Shown here: positions 50,501 through 61,400 of the stretch, in pieces
How the letters are laid out: the number at the start of each line of letters is the position of its first letter
Numbering within the stretch: the stretch's first letter is position 1
From: Embiotoca jacksoni
Taxonomy: Eukaryota; Chordata; Actinopteri; Embiotocidae
Direction of reading: 5' to 3'
Assembly (NCBI GenBank): GCA_022577435.1
Contig: JAKOON010000017.1
Location: 863,501 to 927,500, forward strand
Length of the DNA: 64,000 bases
Translations under genes and position numbers: made by a program
Notes under the pieces: model-generated
What the model saw: only the letters and a program-made list of their open reading frames with translations
Database searches by the model: none
Told to the model about the DNA's origin: nothing

Positions 50501-53162
50501 CATCCCTACAGACCAGTACGAGTCTCTGAAGAGCCAGCTGTTCTCCCAGATCGCCTGCTTCTCCTCTGGCTCCAAGATGGTGCTCACCCGGCTGTGTGTG
50601 GCGCTGGCCTCTCTGGCACTCAACACAATGCCCGAGGCCTGGCCTGGCGCAGTGTCGGAGATGGTGCGGGTGTTTCAGGAGGAAGGGGGAGGGGTAGACG
50701 GACGGGCACGCTGCCTTGCGTTGCTGGAGCTACTCACCGTCCTACCTGAGGAGTTCCAGACCAGCCGCCTGCCTCAGTACAAAAAGGGACAGGTATGTTT
50801 CCAGGTACCACCCTTTCCCACCTCTGCAAGCTGCGATGGTCACCTGTATAATATTCATAGCTTCTCCTTGGATTCAGCATGAAATGACAGCAAACCTCCA
50901 ACTAACTTAAATACATCAGTGGCACAGAGTTTTGAAAATGGGCGAGCCTCGGAAGCTGGAAGTTCATGTTTTGTCAGATTTTTATCATTGTTGTTGTTTT
51001 TTTACAATTATGTTTCCTGATCTATAATTTAAATCTTCTGTCAAATAATTTGTGATTTGTCACAGTGATATTTGACTGGATTTATTAAGTGAAAAAATTT
51101 TTTAAAAAAAATTGTTTGTATTCCCAAAAATATTAATGTCAGGGTAAAATATATCCAGGCCTTATGTTGGCACAAGTACAGAAACACTTACAATGATACC
51201 CAGGCCTCATCACCAAGCAGAGGAACATACCACACATGAGCAGTGTTCTCACATCCTCACTCTCGTTATCGTCGTCCCTCTAGGTTCGGGGAGCCCTGGG
51301 CCGAGAGTGGGGGTCGGTGTGTCCCTTACTGCAGCAACTGCTGCGGAGGACGGACAGCCCCGGGGCAGTGAAAGCTCGCGTGCTGCGCTGCCTGTCATCA
51401 TGGGTCCTGCTGGATGTGCCCCTCAGCGAGAGCGAAGGCCTGGTGCATGACTGCTTCACTGCCATGCCTGACCCAGAGCTCTTCGACACAGCGGTAGAAG
51501 CAATAGTCAATGCCATCTCGCAACCAGACTCCCAAAGGTATGTACATTGCGCGCTTGCCAATGTGTACCCAAAAAAAAAAAAAAAAAAAAAGGCGATGGA
51601 AAAGAAATAGTGACAAAATCAAATGAGAGATTGTGATGGTAATAACTGGAGCAAAAATGGTGTTAGAAGGAGAGGGAGGAAAAAAAAGATGCTTCAGCCA
51701 CAGGCAGGAAACAGACATGGTGGGCACTGGAAGGGCATTAGGGAAGGATGGAAGGAAGGGGGGAGGAAGGGAAGGATTGATACAGGGCAAGTTGACAGCC
51801 AGGGGGAGGAGAGCGGCATTTCTCGGTTGGCTGGTGTTGCTATGGTTACAGAGCTGGGGAGAGATGTCATCATGCACTGGTTGATTCAGACATGGCAGGC
51901 ACCCATTACCCCTCCCCTTGAGACAGAGGGAGAGGGCGGGGGTAACGGGACAGTGCAAAGAGAAGAAAGGATGCGAAGAGACAGAGGAGGGCAGGGGAAG
52001 GTGTGAAAGTGCCTAAGAATAAAAGACTTCATCCTCCACACCTCTGCGCTGCTACTCAGACAGGGAGGTGGGCCTGTGAAGCTGCTGCTGACAAGTCAGT
52101 TTAATCACACTGACATTATGCTGAGCAGATGGTAGGAAGACAGTCAATGGCAGCAGAGTTACAGGTTGAACATCCTCAGAAGGGCTCCTAGGTGAGACTG
52201 TTATTAGAGAGAGGATCCCTCGGATTTCTCTTCAAAATTCAGTTTGTTGGACAATTTTACTTACTTTAAGTATGAGTTACAGCCCTGTTTCATGTGCATG
52301 TTTTCTGGTGTGTGTTTGTCAGGTCCTATCAAAACTGTCTCATGAGTAGCGTCTCTTGAGACAAATGTGGCCTCAGTTGTAGTCTGTGCATTCTGTTATT
52401 TATTGGGTTATATTTGAGTCGATACAGAAAATTGTGTCTTACGTGTGCATTTATGATCGAGGCGGGAAAGAAATGAATCTATCCGGAGACTAGACATAGT
52501 TTTTTTTTTCTCCATCATCCCCAGAAAGACAAAGCCCACATTTTCTTCCATCCTGTAGGTTCTGTTGGCTTTCTTTATTTTATTTTATATTTTCTCCCAC
52601 TCTACCTCTGTTTCTTTGTGCTCTTCCTTTCCCCTTTCTCATCTCTCACCATCAGTACTAAGCCCTCCTCCCTGTCTCTTGTTCTCTCTCTGTTTAAACA
52701 CATTACAGTCAACTCATTTGGGGGGATGCTATTGGTCCAGCTGCATCCTGTTGCCAGGCAACCCATTTCCCCTGTCTCAGAGTGTTGCAGTAATTGCAGA
52801 GGGGATCAGAGGTGGGGAGAGGGACGCGGGGGAGGGAGGAGGTGGAACAAGAGGGAGAGAATGAAGGAGGAGTCAAGAGGAGGCACAAAGTGTATCACAG
52901 TAGGACCGGAGCAAAAGAGGAGACGAAGGACAACGATGAGTTAGAGGAGAGGAGACGGCAGCAGGCAGTCTCAGAGGAATCTCCAGAATGTCATCTCTTA
53001 TGAGGGAAATATGGAAACGCATACAAATCCATTGTGCTTTTTAATCACATCAGATGAACACCAAGTCCTCTTTTCCTGAGCAAAGAGTGCATGACCTGCA
53101 TCTGCAAAGCACCTTATTAAAAATGAATGATCTTCTGAGTGCAGTCTGCCATTCACATGTGT

Positions 53163-53196
<34 letters not shown>

Positions 53197-56100
53197 CTTT
53201 AAGTGCAGTTCCCCGCGCTGCTCTCGCAGAGTTACTCAGACAGCCGAACACAGAGGATGTAGGCCAACAGACGCACAGGTATGAGCTTATTAGACAGAAG
53301 CAGGATTCATATACATCTCATCTGAGCAGGGTGGAGCTCTCCATAGAAGGCGGAATCAGTTTGGGCTGCTGAAGAGGGGACTCGGCTTCACAACACAGGA
53401 CCAGAGAACTGACTTCTCAGCTCATAAAAGGGCCTGAGGGAAATTAGAATAATAAATGCATCCCAGGACGGCGGGAAAGCGATGCAGTCAACCTGCAGAG
53501 CACAATTGGCCACTTTTTTTCCTTTGGCTGCTACTGTTTATCAGAGATGACACTGAAATAATTAGGTCTATTAATTGATGGACAGAAAACGAATCGGTAG
53601 TTTTAATTATTTGACTAATTGTTAAAATTATTTCCTAAGTCTAAATGCCAAACATTCACTTGTTCTCTGATGTGAGGATTTGCTGTTGTTTGGTGTTTGT
53701 TACTATAAATTTGATTTGAATAGGGTTTGGATTATAGATTGGACAAATAAGTACTTTGAAGATGTAATTTTGATATCTGAGTATTTAATGTTATCTTTTT
53801 ACATTTTTAGAATTAAAATACTAATTGATTTATTTAAAAAAAAAAAGGGTGCTGCTGATAAAAGAAACTATCATCAGTTGCAGCCAGATTAAATCCTCAG
53901 AGCAACACAGTAAATTATTGTCGTTTTTTTTTTAGGTTGAAATGGGTTTTTCGTCCTGTTTATTGTTCCTACTGCTGGTAAAGTCACACAACCTTGCTCT
54001 GTCATTGATGAATATTCATCGACCATGGACCAACGTTCTTATTGATGTTCACATGAAAGATGAAGCACAAGCTGCATACCACCCCCCCACCCTCCCGGGG
54101 GACACACATAATATGGTTTATATGTACAGCATTCACACAATCTTCTTGGTGACATTCAGGAGCACGTACACATGCCCTTCATCTCGAAATGTAAGTCTTC
54201 CTTTTGCTGTCGTTAAAGATGACAAGAGGATGTTTGATGTCGTCACATGTGGTGTGTGTGTGTGTGTGTTTCTGTGTGAGGTTATGTGCGTGTCCGCACA
54301 TGTGCATGTTGTTGCCAGAGTGAGGGTATCATAAACGGCTGAGACAGCAGGAAGAAGACAGAATAACAACTGACAGCGCCGGAGCTCTGAGAAGGAGCTT
54401 TGAATAGATTTTCTGGTTCTCTGGTAGATGTGTGGGATTTTTAGGGTGGGTGTGCTGGATCAGAGGTTGGACTGACATGGGCTGTGATTTGATTGGAAAT
54501 AAACACTTGTCTTGGGAAGGAGCAATAAATACATCAACCTAGCTGCGAGCAGTGTGAGTCAGTTTCACCAGTGGAGGCTCCCTGGCCTTGAATCCACTGC
54601 TTTCTCCTCTACTCCATTTTAAAAACATGCCATTTTTTATTAAATGAACTGAACCCCTCAATGTTGATTGTGGTATTTCTTTGTGCTTGTGTTTACGGGG
54701 TATAGATATGTGAACACTTTGCTGAAACTGGTTCCTCAAGTGCTGGCCCTCCAGGAGCAGCTCAGAGAGGCAGTTCAGAATGGAGACATGGAGACCTGCC
54801 ATGGTATCTGCCGGATCGCCGTCACACTGGGAGAGAACCACTCCAGGTGTGTGTGTGTGTTTAACAGTGTAAACAATATGAATAAATAAGAAACATTTAA
54901 TAGTACAGTCACCTTATTGCCAATGAGTGGTTCAATAATTGTTGGGCTTTATGATATTGAAACGCACAATGCAAAACTCGGCTAAAAAAATCTTAATATA
55001 ATAACCTGCTGTATAAAACGTTTTCTTAACATTTAAAACCGGGTGTGCATTATACTATCCATGGTCTCAATGTGCAGTCTCCACATGTATAGCATGATTG
55101 CGTTTCATGTGTTGTTGTGTCTAATGAGAGAGGCTATGGTGCCGCTGCTAAATCACATCCTCCCTCTGTCTTTCCTTTGCAACCTTTTCCCTCTCCCTCT
55201 CCCTCTCCCTAGGACTCTGTTGGAGCAGGTGGATCACTGGCAGAGCTTCCTGGCTTTAGTCAACATGATCATGTTTTGTACAGGCATCCCCGGCCACTAT
55301 CCGGTCAATGAGACCACCAGCTCCCTCACACTCACCTTCTGGTACACACTACAAGTAAGAAATGATCAAATCAGATCTGTAATTCAGTGTTAAAGTAACG
55401 CTGTAGTTTGATAAATAAAGGATCACTGTGTATTATGGTTTACCCACTTTTTCCTCTAGTCTCATTGTTGTCAAATAAAAGCAGCTTACAAAATATGCTT
55501 TGCTCACTGTCGTATGGGAAGGCTTGCAAGGCAGTTGCCTTGAACCGTAGTCTTTCTGATAGACTCATCATCATAGATCATGAATTCTCTCTGTACATCC
55601 TGATGCATGAATGTGCTGCTTGTTGGGCTCTCACTGTTCTGTCTCAAATTTTTTAATTCTAACTCATGGCAGCTTATCTGAAAACATTAGCTTTTTTTTC
55701 TTCTGTATAAATTTAAAGACCTCAGTGGATTGAGGTTGTTTTTTTTTTTTTTCTTCTAACTAAATGTGAAAAGCACATGAATTGCCTTTGCATGATAAAC
55801 ACCATGTAAGCCAGAACAGTTGCTTTTGGTCTGTAAGGTGCCTAAATGATTTAATGTTCCCGAACCGAGACTAATTCTTCTTCTTCATGGTTGTTCCCCG
55901 ACTCTCAGGATGAAATCATGTCGTTTGAGTCGGATAAGCAGGCGGTGTATCTGCAGGTCTACAGGCCTGTGTATTTCCAGTTGGTGGATGTTCTGCTGCA
56001 CAAAGCCCAGTTCCCCTCCGACCAGGAATACGCATCTTGGTCCTCAGATGAGAAAGAGCAGTTCAGGATCTACAGGTGAATATGTTTGGGTGGGTGCGCT

Positions 56101-57985
56101 GGCGTGGGTCACCCTGTCTCTCTGTGTACCCTGCATGCCCGTTTCTGCTGTGCACCGCTGTTTGTTTCAGAAATCACTCGCTGACAGGATGATTGGTCAG
56201 CAAATGAGTGTGTTTTTCTGTAACAGACTCTCACTGGACTGGTGGCCGAGAGGGCAAAACCTGCCCGGCACGCAGATTAACAGATGAGATTTTTCAAAGA
56301 CTGCGTGCCCCTAAAATGTCCGTTTGTGCATGTCTGTCCTTCAGGGTGGATATCTCGGACACGCTCATGTATGTATACGAGATGCTGGGAGCGGAGCTGC
56401 TGAGTAACCTGTATGATAAACTGGGGAGACTGTTGACTAACGCAGAACAGCCCTCGTCATGGCAGGTGGGTGAGACACACACACAGACAAATACAGAAAT
56501 AATGGGAGCTGTTTTCTGTTGCTTTCAGTGTTGCACATAAGCTTGTACTTAGATCTCATCATACCAGATTTAATAGAGCAGGTTGTTAAAACTAGTGCTT
56601 TTTTTTTAATTCACATTTCTAATTTTTAGAATTGCTACAACACCTTTTTTTTAATTGCCAACATAAGCTGACTGCATCCTCTTCCTCCAGCACACAGAAG
56701 CTTTACTGTACGGCTTCCAGTCCATAGCAGAGACGATAGACGTGAATTACTCCGACGTCATCCCAGGCCTGATAGGACTCATCCCCCGAATCAACATCAA
56801 CAACGTCCAGTTAGCAGACACAGTGATGTTCACAATAGGTCAGATAATATGGATTGAATGATGAAAGTGAAATCAAATAAACTGTAATTTATGGAGAGTA
56901 CAGCGCAGAGAGCAAGAGATTGTTTCAGAGCTGTAACAAACAAATGTTGTTGTTTTTTTTTTATTCTGTACCTGAACTCTTAATAGGTGCTCTGGCTGAA
57001 TGGTTGGCAGACCACCCAGTGATGCTCAGCAGTGTCCTGCCTTTGGTGCTTCAAGCTTTAGGAAACCCAGACCTTTCTGTTTCTTCTGTCTCAACGCTTA
57101 AGAAAATCTGTAGGGAATGCAAATACGACCTGCCGCCGTACGCAACCAACATAGTAGCAGTGTCTCAGGTACGTACACATTTTCGCTGCTACTGGATATT
57201 TTCTCTAAGTTCACCCAGCTGTTTCTTTCTCACTGCTAAAAGCTGAGCTGCTTTTTCTGATGTTCTTGCACTCCAGAAATAACACCTTTCTTTTTTAAAT
57301 CACTTCAGTTGTATTATTTTGGATCTACTTTTTATTGCTATTTCAAGAAGGTTTTGTTGTGCTTCTAAAATAATTGAGCCTTCACTCTAACTCTCTTTTT
57401 TTCCTCTCTGAAGGAGGTGCTTATAAAGCAGATCCACAAGGTCAGTTTGTGCTGTCTCGCATTCACTCTCTGCTTCTTTCATGGCATTCAGTTCAGAAGT
57501 GACATGAAGTGGAAAATATTACATAACCTGTTTGCAGCCTGTAGTTTGAGGGTAACATGTTATGCGTTGTAAAAAAAAAAATCGGCTTGTCAGGACTCAT
57601 AAATGACTTAAAAGCTGAACCTGTGATCGTCTCCCTCTTGCAGACAAGTCAGTGTATGTGGCTGATGCAGGCTCTCGGCTTCCTGCTCTCCGCTCTCCCT
57701 GTGGAAGACATCTTAAGAAACCTCCACTCCCTCATCACCCCCTACATTCAGCAGCTGGAGAAGCTCGCAGATGAGACGGTGCGTACACAAACCAATGTGA
57801 AGCAGTACACACAAACACAGAGCAGGCACAGTTGGACTCTGGCCAATAGGAACAGGCCTTGTGTCTGTGTGGTGTCACTGCAGTGGAACATTTCTCTGCG
57901 GGACCAGATTGGATTTGACCCTGCACCATGGGCTAGTGACTCACATGGAAGTAGCAAAGGCACTCTCTCTCTCTCTCTCACTAAT

Positions 57986-58033
<48 letters not shown>

Positions 58034-58396
58034 CAGCGAGATAAATTCAAAGTTCATAAAATGAAAGTGGCTAAGCAGACGCAGTTACAGTAGGTCATGC
58101 TTTTACGCATACACGCACACAGACATGCAAAAGAAAATTCTTTACCCTGTTTAAATGTCACATCTAATAGAGCCTGGACTTCCAGACTGTCACGCAGGAT
58201 GGCACAAATACAGACCTGGTCTCATCTAAAAATAGTTTGATATTTACTGGTTGTGGAGTGAGGTAGAATTTCTGCAGATTTCTTGTTCTGCCACCAGTAA
58301 AGACCCTGGACAGGGTGAACAGAGATGTCAGTTTAGATGAAACTTGTCATTTCTCTCTGCCCCCCTCTCCCCTCTCTCTCTCTCTCTCTCTCTCAC

Positions 58397-58491
<95 letters not shown>

Positions 58492-61400
58492 TCTTATCTA
58501 TCCACACTTCCTCTCTCTCTTATTGTTTTCTATCCAGCTTTTTGATGTATCGGCATTACATCAGACTAGGAAATCAGGTGATGTGTCTGGAGCCAGACAA
58601 ATACTGGCACCTAGTGGGGAGACCTTCAGGCTAGTTTACGTCAGGGGTGAATGACCATGGTGTCTTACGGGGCGGCCTGGGAAAACAAACAACTGATGGA
58701 GTTGATGTGACGAGGCTGTCAAGCAGGATGTGCACATGTACTGTTGGTGTTGTAGGATGAGCTCTGTACAGTGAAATACAGGGACATAGATTTGAAGGAG
58801 ACATAAGAGATGTGGCTATTAGAGGGTGTGGCAGCTCCATCGTTGTCCTCTTCGGAGTCTTTTGGCTGCATTACATCACCGTGGCAACAGAGCAATGATT
58901 AAACACTGCCATCGAAAATCAAATTAATGTTCATTACCAAGGGGAGAGGTGTGTGTGTGTCTGTGCGTGTGTGTGTGTGTGCGTGTGCACGTGCACGTGC
59001 ACGTGCGTGCTGTTGTCTGTTAAAAACCTGGTATGAAAATGAGTCATTACCTTGTTTCACCTGGTTAAATACCTGCCCATTGACTCGTGTTTTCATATTT
59101 TACAATGATGGAAATTATTTAATATATAGTATATGTTTGATTTTTTTTTTTGTCATTTACTCTACTTATTGTTTAATTAATATATAAAAAAAAAAACCCA
59201 CCCCAAAACATTTCTCAATGTAACGACTTAATATCTAATTTATTATTGAATAGCTTGTTTGTTTGTTTTTTAATCAAATTTGGACTGATTCTGTTCATTT
59301 ACCTGTCAGCACTATACTTAACCTCCTTGAATTGTTGAAACCTTTCATTTATTTTCAAAACTTTTGATCGTGATCAGGAGAGAAATGTTTTTAGTACGTT
59401 CGCTTTTTAGATTTGTTTCTCTTCTTAAATATTTCACATTCACAGCAGTTATTTTTCAAGGCAGACACTAATGCACTTATATGGACTGTGTTGTTAGTTT
59501 GTAAACAAGCAAATTCCCAATTAGAATTAATCTGTTTCTTCCTTCTTCTTTTTCCCGCTTCAGCCTAATCCCTCCAATAAATTAGCAATCATCCACATCT
59601 TGGGGCTGCTGTCCAACCTCTTCACTACGCTCGACATAAGCAAGCAGGATGAAGAGTCGGCTGACAGCTCAGCACCACCCGTCAAAACAGCCCCTCCCCC
59701 GCCTGGACCGAACCCGGTCAGTCAACGCACACCACCAACTTTCTCATTAGTAGGGTTGGGTGATGGAAAGTTTCCTTTGGTTATCAACTATCAAGTAATA
59801 GGCTGATCCTATGGGTGGTAGACACTGGCTGACGTAATCATGGATTATGTACTAAATAAGGACTTGGTGATGTAGTACATCGCAGTTCGGTAGAGATGAA
59901 AGCCAGTGAGGCACACGGTCCTCGCAGCCTTATGAACTCCATTGCCCACGGCCCCACCCCCTGCTGCCTCCACCACTGAACACATCGGCGATCACTGGTT
60001 GGAGGTATGAGGGTGGCCAGCAGCAGCATTTTTCCCTGTCACTCAACCACAATGATTAGTAATCCTGCTGTTAGGCATGCACCCATGTATGAATGTTAAT
60101 TTTTGTTCTCGAAAGCGATGTTTTTGTTCACTTTGTTTAAGTTTCATGAAGTTTGTTTCTGTGTTTCAGGTGGTTGTGGTTTTGCAACAGGTTTTCGCTC
60201 TCATACAGACAGTGCTCAGCAAGTGGCTCAACGACTCGCAGGTTGTAGAGGTGAGTTGTTAAGACCTGCGGCCACCGACGGTCACATAATCAGATGTGAT
60301 GTCATTTCAGTGTAGCTAATCATGTGATATCCCTCAGGCGGTGTGCGCCATCTTTGAGAAGTCAGTGAAGACTCTCCTCCATGATTTTGCTCCCATGGTT
60401 TCTCAGCTCAGTGAGATGCTTGGGCAGATGTACAGTACAATTCCCCAGGCGTCAGCCCTGGACCTCACACGACAGGTACACACTCAACTTGTGCACGTAG
60501 ACTTGATCACGCGTTATTATTTTAAAAGATATTTTTGTGGTTACATGCAATGAGATTTTAGAGCTTTGTCAAGACAGGGTTGTAATGACTTGTGCAACAG
60601 TGAGTCCAAGGTTAATGAGGATTAATGACTATATGACTATTCATGTGATCATGACAAGACTCTCAAGCATAATTTGTGTAACCACATAAACTGAAACTGG
60701 TTTCAAATTTTGTATTGGTATGAATTAAACCATTTTAACCGATTTGCTAATTACAGTTTACGCAACAAAGTTCAAACAAAAACATGACTTAAATTGCAAT
60801 TTTCCATCATCTAATTTCATAATGAATCCATTATATATAAACTTCTGTTGTTAATAAGCAGTTAATATCACTTTAACGATACTCATTTACAGAATCAAGT
60901 AATCAATGTTTTTTGCATTTTTAAAAAAAAAGCAAGGGTAAATTTATCGGCAGGATATTTTTTAACATTTTTCCTCAGTTACCAAATTTTGATAAACATG
61001 TTTTTTATAATAAATCAAGGAATACGAGGTGACACTATTTGATTTTTTTTTTTTGCTGAGGAAACCTGATTTCTAAATAATATAATTCCTACATTTGCAT
61101 ATGTGCATGACAAAAGTTTAAGTAAACTAGTTTCCACAGTTGAGCACAATAAAAAAAATAACAGTACTCTTAATACAGATCTTATTTCCTGACTGCACCA
61201 AGTTATAGTAATATATATGATGAAACATGCTAACTTTCTTTCAGAAATATAATGTTAATATAAACCAGCAGTGATCTGGTGAGTCGGGTGCATGTACAGA
61301 CGCTCTCGGCAGGCTGCAGCCTGTTTTCCTTTCAAATAACCTGGTTTTCTGTGAACAAGTAAACATACAGAGTGTCTGATTTGAGGACCTGCTGTTTCAG

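Noticed and set aside
51398..52006. Minus-strand 186-codon and plus-strand 127-codon open frames after ipo13 exon 4
   Set aside because: They overlap exon 4 antisense or run through purine-rich low-complexity intron sequence; no domain is seen.
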